Source of the DNA: Actinoplanes sp. NBRC 103695
Lineage (GTDB): Bacteria > Actinomycetota > Actinomycetes > Mycobacteriales > Micromonosporaceae
Assembly: GCF_030269485.1 (NCBI RefSeq)
Contig: NZ_BSTL01000011.1
Span: forward strand, 279,525 to 343,524
Direction of reading: 5' to 3'
DNA: 64,000 nt
Made by a program: the position numbers and the translations under genes
Shown here: positions 53,265 to 61,236 of the stretch, piece after piece
Layout of the letters: each line of letters opens with the position of its first letter
Position numbering within the stretch: position 1 is the first letter of the stretch
The notes under the pieces: generated by a model
What the model saw: only the letters and a program-made list of their open reading frames with translations
Databases searched by the model: none
What the model was told of the DNA's origin: nothing

Positions 53265-53615
53265 GTGACCGCTGTCGAAGCGCTCGCGAAGTTTCGGCCC
53301 AGTTGTTGTCGGCCCACGGTTGTTGTCGGCCCACGGTCCCTTGTCGGCCCGGTCCCTTGTCGCCCCCCGGTCGTTGTCGGCCCCGGCCGTTGTCGGCCCC
53401 GGTCAGCGCGGTGGAGCGGTCTGGTGGCGCCGAGGCCGCGACGTCCGACGCGGGCGACGCGCACGCTGCGGCGCGGTCATCCCCGGCCGCCGGGCACCGG
53501 GGCGGAACGGCCGCCGCCGAGCGGCACTGCCGAACGCCAACGGCTCAGGCACGAGATGCGGCGGCACACCGTCCGGCTCGGACGGTCCTGGGCCGAGCAG
53601 ATGCTCGTCACCTGA
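53265..53615 (+). pseudogene. Possible broken gene with repeat insertion
   Basis: A GTG at 53265 opens VTAVEALAKFRP, which is cut short by a repeat array (53301-53404). Coding-like codon use then continues in another frame (VERSGGAEAATSDAGDAHAAA...) and returns to the first frame for AERQRLRHEMRRHTVRLGRSWAEQMLVT with a TGA at 53613-53615. The tail reads like a genuine protein end. The evidence is only codon use and composition; it may also be a non-coding region. Confidence 0.3.
53301..53404. repeat. 16-18 bp degenerate tandem repeats
   Basis: About six units built on TTGTCGGCCC(A/G)CGG or TTGTCGGCCCCGG. Unit length varies by 1-2 bases, so unlike the other arrays here it does not keep a reading frame. 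Confidence 0.85.
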
Positions 53616-53628
53616 CAAGGAGTCGGGC

Positions 53629-53712
53629 ATGCGTTCTCCGATCGCGGGGGGTTACGTCGGGAACCGAATCTTGACTGGTTCCAGGCCTCCACCGCGACAC
53701 TTCAAGACTTAA
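53629..53712 (+). CDS. Possible truncated small ORF with a strong ribosome binding site
   Basis: 27 codons from ATG 53629 (MRSPIAGGYVGNRILTG...). An AAGGAG site 6 bases upstream follows directly on the stop of the broken gene. It has no similarity I recognise. It is either a remnant of a second gene of the same operon or chance. Confidence 0.3.
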   Translation: MRSPIAGGYVGNRILTGSRPPPRHFKT

Positions 53713-54509
53713 TTCTTACTGAAAAGCCGCTACGTAGCCGCCACATCCACACCAGGTGGCCAAGATCCGATCCGGTCACCCTCCGTTGTGGTCAGCGCCG
53801 GCCTGAACACCCTGCCCGGTCATGAACCGCCGGTCTCGCTGGTGGGCGCGCCCATTGAGCGTCGGGCAGAGCCGCTCCGCCCAAGCACCGCCGGCGCACG
53901 GTCGCCGCGCGGCCGTTACTCGGCGTCGGCGTAGCACCACCGCCGCTGCCGCCACTGTTATCCAGGCACGGGAGTGTTATTGCCCGGCATGTAGTCACGC
54001 GGAGCGCCAAGCGACCGAGCTGCCCACCCACGGCCGCTGCGCCACTATCGCCGGCACGGAGTCAAGCCACGTTGCCAGGCGGCCGACGTGCCCACCCACC
54101 GTCGCTGCGGCCGCTCGCGGTTGGACTCCGACGGCATTGGTAGAACCTGGCGCGACTGGTAGAACCAGGCACGAGTGGTGGGGCTGAGCGGCATCCAGGC
54201 CACGAATGCCGGCCTCAGCTACCACTGCCTGGACTAGTGGTAGATCAGCCCGCTATCCGGGGCCGGAATACCGCCCGGTCCTACCAATTACGCCGGAGGC
54301 GAGCGCCCCCGACCAAGCGCCGACCCCACGACCATGCCGGACCGCAACCGACCGATCCGGCCCAGCACCAGCGGCAGACCAAAGTCCGCGCGCCATCTTG
54401 AAACGCACCCAAGCCGAGTACTCACAAATCGGACGCGCGCGCCGCCACCTCCCCCACCCCGGCACTGGGTGGGCCTGAATGTAGGCGGCGGGTGCGACGT
54501 TTTTCTGTG
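53713..54509. other. Gene-poor, decayed-looking region
   Basis: About 800 bases without a credible gene. It has an imperfect direct repeat (TGCCCACCCAC at 54021 and 54089, with similar flanks) and two copies of GGTAGAACC about 30 bases apart near 54140-54165. G+C is lower than in the coding neighbours. Confidence 0.5.
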
Positions 54510-54612
54510 TTATCCACAGGCAGTCGCTGCGGGAACCGCCCGGTTGTCCACATGCAGCCGCGCCGCGGGAACCGCTCGGTATCCACATGCAGGCGCTGTG
54601 GGAACGCCCGGC
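54510..54612. repeat. Three 34-36 bp repeats, each starting with a DnaA-box-like sequence
   Basis: Copies begin TTATCCACA (54510), TTGTCCACA (54544) and GTATCCACA (54579), spaced 34 and 35 bases. The remainder of the unit is (T/G)GCAG-CGC-GCGGGAACCGC(C/T)CGG. TTATCCACA is the E. coli DnaA box consensus and TTGTCCACA the form preferred in Streptomyces. No replication gene is adjacent. Confidence 0.75.
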
Positions 54613-54834
54613 AGGCACTACGGCGCGAGACAGGCGGCGCGAACAAACCCCATCGCGGAGCAGTCAACCGAGCGCGAGCAGGCAATCCGACGCAGGGGCA
54701 AGCAACCCAGCGAGCAGCCAAGACCCAGCGCGATCCAGGCGCGCCCACGCGCGACAGCCCGGCGGCGGGGCAGGGAGGGTGACCCACGACGGCCCGGCGT
54801 GTGTGTCACGTGCGGGCTTCGTCGGGCGTACCCG
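54613..54834. other. Non-coding region after the DnaA-box-like repeats
   Basis: About 220 bases with no credible gene on either strand and no further repeats noticed. Confidence 0.4.
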
Positions 54835-55416
54835 TCAAAGGTCTTGGGCGAAGCCCGCCGCGCTGGAGGCCAACGCCCGGCGGACCACCGTGGCCAGGTC
54901 GGAGTCGGGGGCGTCGAGCCAGACGTCCAGCGAGACGCGGAGCGCGGCCAGGAAGGTCGCGGCCATCAGGCGGGCCCGGAGCGGGTCGGGGACGCGTTCG
55001 GCGATGGCGGCGCTGAGTTCCTGTTCGAGCACGGCGAACGTGTTGACGTGCTGGGCGGTCAGCGCGGGGTGTTCGCGGACCAGGCGCCAGCGCTGCACCT
55101 GGCCGGGGTCGAGGGTGCCGAGGTTGCCGTAGAGCTGGTCGGCGGCGGTCGTCAGGGCGGCCCAGGCGGGGACGGTGGGTGGGCATTCGCGGAGGGCCTC
55201 GGTGAGGTGGCGCATGCGTTCGAAGTCGCCGTGCAGGAGGGCCTGTTCCTTGTTGGCGAAGTAGTTGGAGAAGGTGCGCCGGGAGACTCCGGCGTCGTCG
55301 GCGATGGCCTCGACGGTGACGCGTTCGGCGCCGTGCTCGATGGCCAGACGGACCGCGGACTCGTGCAGGGCGAGCCTGGTGGCCGCCTTTTTGCGCTCGC
55401 GGAGTCCTGCCGTCAC
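54835..55416 (-). CDS. TetR family transcriptional regulator
   Basis: 193 residues from a GTG at 55416. HTH: RKKAATRLALHESAVRLAIEHGAERVTVEAIADDAGVSRRTFSNYFANKEQALLHG, residues 8-62. C-terminal ligand-binding domain of the AcrR-like type. It diverges from the first GGDEF gene, with 199 bases between starts, so it may control that gene as well as itself. Confidence 0.93.
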   Translation of the reverse strand: MTAGLRERKKAATRLALHESAVRLAIEHGAERVTVEAIADDAGVSRRTFSNYFANKEQALLHGDFERMRHLTEALRECPPTVPAWAALTTAADQLYGNLGTLDPGQVQRWRLVREHPALTAQHVNTFAVLEQELSAAIAERVPDPLRARLMAATFLAALRVSLDVWLDAPDSDLATVVRRALASSAAGFAQDL

Positions 55417-55563
55417 GGCGACCAGCGTAGCCAGTCTGTGATCCAGTTCCCAACGCGAAATATTGCGCAGTGGGCAAGCCGGCCGACCTCTGCGGCAAGA
55501 AGGCCGTGGACAGCGCGGCGCCCGCCGCCGAACCGGAACCTGCCCGGGCCCTCTAAGTCCTCA

Positions 55564-55602
55564 CCTCTCGCCACCTTCGGTCGAACTAAAGGTGGCGAGA
55601 GG
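55564..55602. promoter_or_regulatory. Long inverted repeat just upstream of the first GGDEF gene
   Basis: Perfect 14-bp repeat CCTCTCGCCACCTT / AAGGTGGCGAGAGG with an 11-base loop. The right arm runs into the Shine-Dalgarno sequence (GGAGGGG, 55602-55608) of the GTG at 55616. It could be a terminator, an operator or an RNA switch that hides the ribosome binding site. Confidence 0.6.
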
Positions 55603-55615
55603 AGGGGATGGCGAC

Positions 55616-57220
55616 GTGACGCAACGCGTGTTGGACGCGGAGGAGCTTTCGGCTGCCATCCTCGCGATCGAGGACGAACTGGTCTTCGACACCATCGAGA
55701 CCCGGGACCTCGCGGACCAGTACGAGCAGCGCGCCGTCGAGCTCGGCGATCAGCTGCTGGTGCAACGCGCCCGGCTGTGTCAGATCGCGGTGCTCATGCG
55801 CGCCGGCGACCTGGCCGGCGCCGCCTCCCGGATCTGGGCCGTGCACCGCTGGGCGGAGGAGAACCAGTCGCGCAAGCTGCTGGCGCGTACCCACCTGGTC
55901 TGGGCGAACGTCCACCGGCTGCTGGGTGACTACGCCCTCAACCTCGAGCATTCGGTGCTCGCCGTCGAGCTGATGGGCTCCGACGCCACCCCGTTCATGC
56001 GGATCTGGCACCTGGCCCGGCTGGCCGGCGCGCTCGGCCTGGTCGACTCGCGGGCGGCCGCCCGGGAACGCTACGAGCGGGCCGAGGCGATCGCCCACGA
56101 GCTGGGCCACGCGGTGCTCGAGCTCTGGGTGATGAACAACTACGCGTGGTCCGAGTGCCTGATGGGCGAGCCGGTGCGCGCGGAGCGGATCATCGAGCGG
56201 CTGCGCCCGTTCGCCGCCGAGCACGGCTTCGAGCTGCACCCGACGATCCTGGACACCATCGGTTCGATCGAGATCGAGAACGGTCGGTACGCCGAGGCCG
56301 AGCAGACCCTGCTGGAGTGTGTCCGGCGGCACGGCGACGGCCGGCTCGAGGACGCCGACTCGATGGCCCAGTACCTGCTGACCCTGTCCCGGGCGCAGCG
56401 CGGCACCGGCGCCCTCGACCGGGCGCAGCGAACCCTCGACGAGTGCCGGCGTAACTGCGTGGAACGCGAACTGGGCCACGTCATGGTGCGGGTGCACCAG
56501 GACCAGGCCGAGTTGCACGCGGCCCGCGGCGACTTCGAGGCGGCGTTCGCCGAGCACAAGCTGTTCTTCGCCGCGCACGTCGCGCTCGGCTCGGCGGAAC
56601 GGGAGGCGCAGGCGCGCACCCGCCAGGCCATGTACGAGACGGCCGAGGCGCGCGAGGAGGCGGAGGTCTTCCGCGAGCAGGCGCGCCGCGACCCGCTCAC
56701 CGGGCTGCGCAACCGCCGGTACGTGGACGAGGAACTGCCCGGCCTCATCCAGCGCGACCCGCTGCTCACCCTGGCCATCGTCGACCTGGACCACTTCAAG
56801 CAGATCAACGACCTGCTGTCCCACGACGTCGGCGACCAGGTCCTGATCGAGGTGGCCAGGCTGCTGGAGACCCTGCTGGCCGACGTACGCACCGACGGCT
56901 TCGTGGCGCGCATGGGCGGCGAGGAGTTCCTGCTGGTGCTGCCGGGAACCGAGGTGACCGTTGCGGCTCGCGTGCTCGACGAGATCCGCTCGGCCGTCGG
57001 CGCGCACGCGTGGCGGCCGATCACCGGCAGCCTTCCGGTCACGGTCAGCATCGGCGTGGCCACCGGCGCCGAGACCGCGGCGCCCACTCAGCCGGTCCTG
57101 CTGTCCATCGCGGACCGCAACCTGTACGCGGCCAAGCACGCCGGCCGCGACCGGGTCGTCTTCGGCATGCCGCGGGACGGGCTCAACCGGGCGTACCGCA
57201 GCGCGGTGACGGCGGCCTGA
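55616..57220 (+). CDS. GGDEF-domain diguanylate cyclase with TPR-like N-terminus (copy 1)
   Basis: 534 residues from GTG 55616. Residues 1-350 are helical repeats (LADQYEQRAVELGDQLLVQRARLCQIAVLM; ILDTIGSIEIENGRYAEAEQTLLECV; DQAELHAARGDFEAAFAEHK), a tetratricopeptide-like sensor. The cyclase domain starts at RRDPLTGLRNRRYVDEELPG, with DLDHFKQINDLLSHDVGDQVL and the active-site GGEEF (RMGGEEFLLVLPG). A canonical RxxD inhibitory site is not evident. Predicted to make c-di-GMP in the cytoplasm; no membrane helix. Followed 12 bases later by a paralogue. Confidence 0.92.
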   Translation: MTQRVLDAEELSAAILAIEDELVFDTIETRDLADQYEQRAVELGDQLLVQRARLCQIAVLMRAGDLAGAASRIWAVHRWAEENQSRKLLARTHLVWANVHRLLGDYALNLEHSVLAVELMGSDATPFMRIWHLARLAGALGLVDSRAAARERYERAEAIAHELGHAVLELWVMNNYAWSECLMGEPVRAERIIERLRPFAAEHGFELHPTILDTIGSIEIENGRYAEAEQTLLECVRRHGDGRLEDADSMAQYLLTLSRAQRGTGALDRAQRTLDECRRNCVERELGHVMVRVHQDQAELHAARGDFEAAFAEHKLFFAAHVALGSAEREAQARTRQAMYETAEAREEAEVFREQARRDPLTGLRNRRYVDEELPGLIQRDPLLTLAIVDLDHFKQINDLLSHDVGDQVLIEVARLLETLLADVRTDGFVARMGGEEFLLVLPGTEVTVAARVLDEIRSAVGAHAWRPITGSLPVTVSIGVATGAETAAPTQPVLLSIADRNLYAAKHAGRDRVVFGMPRDGLNRAYRSAVTAA

Positions 57221-57232
57221 GGCAAACGGACG

Positions 57233-58807
57233 ATGAACCGCGACGAGATCTCGGACGCCATCCTCAACATCGAGGACGGTGTCCTCTGGGACGTGGTCGA
57301 GGCCCGCGACGTCGCGGCACGCCTGGAGCAGGCGGCGCGAGCCATCGGCGACGAGTTGCTGGTGGAGCGCGCGCGGTTGTGCGGGGTCACCATGCTGATG
57401 CGTACGGGTGAGCTGGCCGCCGCCTCCCGCCAGATCTGGTCGATCCACCGCTGGGCCGAGGATCACCGCGAGCCACGCCTGCTGTCCCGGCTGCACCTGA
57501 CCTGGTCCAACATCCACCAGTTCCTGGGCGACTCGGCGCAGAGCCTCGAGCACGCGCTGAAGTCCGTCCAGATGCTCGGCGACACCGCGACGCCGTTCAT
57601 GGAGATCTGGCACCGGTTGAAGCTGGCCGACGCGTTGGGCGCGATGGGCTCGCTGGACGCCGCCCGGGCGCGCTACCGCCAGACCGAGGATTTCTGCCAG
57701 CGGCTGGACCGGCCCGACCTGCTGCTCTGGGTGCTGAACAACTTCGCCTGGACGGAGTCCGCGGCCGGCGAGGCCGCCCGCGCCCAGCAGATCGTGCGCC
57801 GGCTCCAGCAGACGGCGGCCGACCTGGGCACCGATCTGCCGCCGACGGTCCTGGACACGATCGGCGCGATCGAGATCGAGAACGGCCGGTACGCCGACGC
57901 CGAGCGGACCCTGCTCACCTGCATCGAACGCTACGACGACGGCCGGCTGGAGGACGCCGACTCGCTGGCCGAGTACCTGCTGACGCTGGCCCGGGCGCAA
58001 CGCGGGCTGGGCTCCGCCGATCGGGCGCAGGCCAGCCTGGACAAGTCCCGTGCGGTCTGCCAGGAACGCGACCTCGGCCACGTCCTGGTGCGCGTCCACC
58101 AGGAGCAGGCCGAGCTGTACGCGGCCCGCGGCGACTTCGAGGCGGCGTTCGCCGAGTACAAGGTCTTCCACACGGCGCAGAACAGCCTCTACACCGCCGA
58201 CCGCGAGGCGCAGGCCCGCACCCGCCAGGCCATGTTCGAGACGGCCGAGGCACGCGAGGAGGCGGAGCGGTTCCGCGAGCAGGCGCGGCGCGACCCCCTC
58301 ACCGGCTTGCTCAATCGACGGTACGTGGATGAGCAGCTGCCCGGCCTCATCCAGCGCGACCCGCTGCTCACCCTGGCCATCGTCGACCTGGACCACTTCA
58401 AGCAGATCAACGACCGCCTCTCGCACGACGTCGGCGACCAGGTGCTCGTCCAGGTGTCCAAGGTGCTCGAGACCGAGCTCGCGGCGGCCTGCCCGGACGG
58501 TTTCGTCGCGCGCATGGGCGGCGAGGAGTTCCTGGTCGTGATGCCGGCAACCGAGGTGACCGCCGCGGCCCGGGTGCTCGACGAGATCCGGTCGACGGTC
58601 GCCTCGCACGCGTGGCGGCCGCTCACCGGGGACCTGCCGGTCACGGTGAGCGTCGGCGTGACGACCCGCTCCCAGGCGTCGTCGCCCACCCAGCCGAGCA
58701 TGCTGTCCGCCGCCGACCGCAACCTGTACGCCGCCAAGCACGCCGGCCGCGACCGCGTGGTGTTCGGCCTGACCCGAACCCGGCGCGGCGCCGCCACAGC
58801 GGCGTGA
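57233..58807 (+). CDS. GGDEF-domain diguanylate cyclase with TPR-like N-terminus (copy 2)
   Basis: 524 residues from ATG 57233. Same architecture as the gene before it and close sequence similarity over the whole length (for example VHQEQAELYAARGDFEAAFAEYKVFHTAQ against VHQDQAELHAARGDFEAAFAEHKLFFAAH). Active-site GGEEF is intact (RMGGEEFLVVMPA), and the segment upstream (ACPDGFVARM) lacks an RxxD site. A recent tandem duplication; the N-terminal parts differ more than the cyclase parts, which suggests separate inputs and one shared output. Confidence 0.92.
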   Translation: MNRDEISDAILNIEDGVLWDVVEARDVAARLEQAARAIGDELLVERARLCGVTMLMRTGELAAASRQIWSIHRWAEDHREPRLLSRLHLTWSNIHQFLGDSAQSLEHALKSVQMLGDTATPFMEIWHRLKLADALGAMGSLDAARARYRQTEDFCQRLDRPDLLLWVLNNFAWTESAAGEAARAQQIVRRLQQTAADLGTDLPPTVLDTIGAIEIENGRYADAERTLLTCIERYDDGRLEDADSLAEYLLTLARAQRGLGSADRAQASLDKSRAVCQERDLGHVLVRVHQEQAELYAARGDFEAAFAEYKVFHTAQNSLYTADREAQARTRQAMFETAEAREEAERFREQARRDPLTGLLNRRYVDEQLPGLIQRDPLLTLAIVDLDHFKQINDRLSHDVGDQVLVQVSKVLETELAAACPDGFVARMGGEEFLVVMPATEVTAAARVLDEIRSTVASHAWRPLTGDLPVTVSVGVTTRSQASSPTQPSMLSAADRNLYAAKHAGRDRVVFGLTRTRRGAATAA

Positions 58808-59018
58808 CCTTGGTTTGCTCTTCGGGTCTTGCGATCACGCACCCGGAAGGGCTCGGGCCATCCCCGATGGGCCCCAGCCCGTAGCCCGCGGGAGCATACG
58901 GTCTGTACCCCGACGAACGCGGGAAGATCAAGCTCTTGAATGTGATCTTGATGTTTTCGCCAGAGTGAAGCCGGTCGAGCGGCCTGGCACGGGGGAGCCC
59001 GACCGCCCGACCGGGGTC

Positions 59019-59375
59019 TCAGGGGCGCAGCCGCGGACGTTTCCGAGTCGGGCGTGGGGGCAGGCAATGGGCCCTGACCAGCACTTCACGGCGCGCACCC
59101 TCGCGGCCCGAGCCGTCGATGACGGTGCCCTCGACCTCGAGCCACGTGTCGCCCTCGAAAGGTACCGGGCGGTCCCAGCCGATGCGGTCCAGCTTGATGG
59201 TCAGTGTGCCGATGCCGTAGCAATAGTCGCTCTCGGCGAACTCGTGCACCAGGCGGCGGTGCAGCCGGGGCTGAAGCCGGCCGTCGCGCATCGTCGGCTC
59301 GTCGGCCACCCACACCTTCGGATGACAACGCCGCATGCAGCGCAGTGCCTCAAGCGTGCGGATCGGACTCACCAT
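59019..59375 (-). CDS. Hypothetical protein, overlapping downstream partner
   Basis: 118 residues from ATG 59375 (or GTG 59372), starting 26 bases before the stop of the upstream gene. Sequence VWVADEPTMRDGRLQPRLHRRLVHEFAESDYCYGIGTLTIKLDRIGWDRPVPFEGDTWLEVEGTVIDGSG looks like a compact beta-rich domain with a basic end. Not recognised. The two overlapping frames could be one gene with a frameshift. Confidence 0.55.
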   Translation of the reverse strand: MVSPIRTLEALRCMRRCHPKVWVADEPTMRDGRLQPRLHRRLVHEFAESDYCYGIGTLTIKLDRIGWDRPVPFEGDTWLEVEGTVIDGSGREGARREVLVRAHCLPPRPTRKRPRLRP

Positions 59376-59583
59376 CCTGGGGGCGACGGGGCGACCGCAG
59401 CAACGCGTAGCGTATGCCGCCGAAACGGTGCGTGACGGCGCTGGCCCGGCTCGATGCCGCGGACACATCGTCGAGTTGCAGTTCGTCGCGATACAAGAGA
59501 GCCGGGTTGCCTTTCCGCGCGTGGTCCTGAGCACCAGGATCGGACGGTTCAGGAAGCTCCGGACCGATGTTCGGCACCCACAT
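59350..59583 (-). CDS. Hypothetical protein, 77 residues
   Basis: ATG 59583 has a clear GGGAGG site 9 bases up. MWVPNIGPELPEPSDPGAQDHARKGNPALLYRDELQLDDVSAA... no recognisable domain. Its end overlaps the start of the next leftward gene. It lies divergent from the DUF397 gene, 253 bases away. Confidence 0.6.
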   Translation of the reverse strand: MWVPNIGPELPEPSDPGAQDHARKGNPALLYRDELQLDDVSAASSRASAVTHRFGGIRYALLRSPRRPQDGESDPHA

Positions 59584-59650
59584 GCCCTGTTACCTCCCGC
59601 TCGGACGCCCCCGCCAAGGAACCTCGCTTGAGGCCGTTCTGCGACCGTAT

Positions 59651-59686
59651 GGTCACTTAAAGATGTCACCCTCAGTGACCTTTTTT
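59651..59686. promoter_or_regulatory. Inverted repeat followed by a T-run in the divergent promoter region
   Basis: GGTCACT (59651-59657) and AGTGACC (59674-59680) form an inverted repeat, followed by six T. Read rightward it looks like a Rho-independent terminator, rare in this DNA; read leftward, the repeated GTGAC could be an operator for the 77-residue gene. Confidence 0.4.
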
Positions 59687-59702
59687 CCCTGTGCCTGTGC
59701 GT

Positions 59703-59750
59703 TATCATGCTCACAATCCCGTGAGAGCGCAAGGCCACATGCACGTGCAT
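59703..59750 (+). promoter_or_regulatory. 48-bp regulatory module of the DUF397 gene
   Basis: Begins with TATCAT (probable -10), runs through CGCAAGGCC, and ends with the perfect palindrome ATGCACGTGCAT (59739-59750). The same module with the same spacing precedes the XRE gene in opposite orientation (61154-61107): 38 of 48 bases are identical without gaps. The palindrome lies in the presumed 5' leader, 86 bases before the start. Confidence 0.85.
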
Positions 59751-59836
59751 CTGCACAGCCGGTCGCTTGACGGGGCCAAAGGGTTAGAACCACCGCCGGC
59801 CGAGACCCGGCCGGAAGGGCAACGTAGGGAGTACAA

Positions 59837-60076
59837 ATGTCGCGCATGGTCAACGGCATGTCTGCCAGCCAGTTGCACGGAGTGACCTGGCAGAAGAGCG
59901 GCCGAAGCAACCCCAGCGGCAACTGCGTCGAGTGTGCCGCCCTGCCGGACGGCAGCGTCGCCGTGCGGAACTCCCGGGATCCCGAGGGCCCGGCTCTGAT
60001 CTACACGCCCGCCGAGATCGAGGCCTTCATCGGCGGGGTCCGCGACGGCGACTTCGACAACCTGCTCCCCCGGTAG
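59837..60076 (+). CDS. DUF397 domain protein
   Basis: 79 residues; ATG 59837 preceded by GTAGGGAG. DUF397 signature: VTWQKSGRSNPSGNCVECAALPDGSVAVRNSRDPEGPALIYTPAEIEAFIGGVRDGDFD. In Streptomyces and relatives such proteins pair with XRE/DUF5753 regulators (WhiJ/BldB-like systems) and influence development and antibiotic production. Here the XRE gene converges on it 20 bases downstream and shares its upstream regulatory module. Confidence 0.95.
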   Translation: MSRMVNGMSASQLHGVTWQKSGRSNPSGNCVECAALPDGSVAVRNSRDPEGPALIYTPAEIEAFIGGVRDGDFDNLLPR

Positions 60077-60096
60077 GACGCGGCGGGGCAGGGACC

Positions 60097-60978
60097 CTAG
60101 CCCGGCCTGCCGACCTCGTGCAGGAGCTTCTCCAGGATCTCCGGCGTGTGGTTCGGCGGGTCGGCATCGATGCAGACGCGTTCCATCGCGATGGCGTAAT
60201 GATCGACGTCCTCGCGCTTGTCCAGATAGATGGCGCTGGTGAGCTGCTCGACGTAGACCACGTCGGGCAGCTCAGGCTCCGGGAAACGCAGGATCGCGAA
60301 CGGTCCACCCGCCGCGGCGTGGCCGCCGGCGTTGAACGGGATGATCTGCAGCCGCACGTTGGGCTGCTTCGACGCCTCGATCAGGGCCTCGATCTGTGCC
60401 TTCATCACCTCGACGCCGCCGATCGGGCGGCGGAGCACGGCCTCGTCGATGACGGCCCACAGCTGCGGCGGCTCGGGACGGTTGAGCAGCGTCTGGCGCT
60501 GCCGCCGGAGCTCGACGCGCCGGTCGATCTCGTCGGCGTTGGCACCCGCGTGACCGAGCATGATCACCGCGCGGGCGTACTCCGGGGTCTGCAGCAGGCC
60601 CGGGACGAACTGGATCTCGTACGTGCGGATCAGCGTCGCCGCGGCCTCCAGGCCCAGGTACGACTGGAACCAGCCGGGCAGGATGTCGCCGAAGTGGTGC
60701 CACCAGCCCGGGTTGTTGGCCTGCCGGGCGAGGCTCAGCAACGCCTCGCGCTCCTTCAGGTCGGCGACGCCGTAGAGGGAGAGCAGATCGGCGACGTCCC
60801 GCTCCTTGAAGCTGACCCGGCCGAGCTCCATCCGGCTGATCTTCGACCCGGAGGCACGGATCTCCCACCCGGCGTCCTCACGGGTGATCGCCTTGCCTTC
60901 GCGCAGGCGTCGTAGTTGCGCTCCCAGGAGGATGCGCAGCACGGTCGGCCCGCTGCCCGGCGCCTCCTCCGCAGTCAC
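60097..60978 (-). CDS. XRE family regulator with DUF5753 domain
   Basis: 293 residues from GTG 60978 with a GGCGGGAG site. N-terminal HTH_XRE (LLGAQLRRLREGKAITREDAGWEIRASGSKISRMELGRVSFKERDVADLLSLYG), then the DUF5753 domain (WFQSYLGLEAAATLIRTYEIQFVPGLLQTPEYARAVI...; VVYVEQLTSAIYLDKREDVDHYAIAMERV). A longer frame to ATG 61083 is open; the start at 60978 fits the family better. Partner of the convergent DUF397 gene; both carry the 48-bp upstream module, so they are likely co-regulated. Confidence 0.93.
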   Translation of the reverse strand: MTAEEAPGSGPTVLRILLGAQLRRLREGKAITREDAGWEIRASGSKISRMELGRVSFKERDVADLLSLYGVADLKEREALLSLARQANNPGWWHHFGDILPGWFQSYLGLEAAATLIRTYEIQFVPGLLQTPEYARAVIMLGHAGANADEIDRRVELRRQRQTLLNRPEPPQLWAVIDEAVLRRPIGGVEVMKAQIEALIEASKQPNVRLQIIPFNAGGHAAAGGPFAILRFPEPELPDVVYVEQLTSAIYLDKREDVDHYAIAMERVCIDADPPNHTPEILEKLLHEVGRPG

Positions 60979-61106
60979 GTCGCTCCCGCCTTCTGATCTT
61001 TCCTTGATGAGGGCTGCCGGCACGCAGTCCCTTCGCATCTTAGGGGTGTGATCGTCCGGCACGAAACCGTCCGATGCATCCATCTTGTGGAACTCGCACG
61101 AGCCAT

Positions 61107-61154
61107 ATGCACGTGCATCCGGCCTTGCGATTGCACTGATTCGCGAGCATGATA
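61107..61154 (-). promoter_or_regulatory. 48-bp regulatory module of the XRE gene
   Basis: Minus-strand copy of the module at 59703: TATCAT at 61154-61149, CGCAAGGCC, and the palindrome ATGCACGTGCAT at 61118-61107. The distance from the start of TATCAT to the palindrome is identical (36 bases). Also lies in the divergent promoter region of the gene at 61237. Confidence 0.85.
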
Positions 61155-61236
61155 GCTGACAGACGCGTATCGACCTGCTGACACAGCGTGCTGAATTGTT
61201 CGGCTTTCCCGGTCAGGATCTTGGAGGCTTCCCCCG

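Noticed and set aside
54510..54612. The DnaA-box-like cluster as the chromosomal origin
   Set aside because: No dnaA, dnaN, parA/parB or rpmH nearby and only three boxes; actinobacterial oriC has many more.
55586..58741. Open frame of about 1,050 codons on the minus strand opposite the two GGDEF genes
   Set aside because: Its apparent internal repeat only mirrors the duplication of the two GGDEF genes on the other strand.
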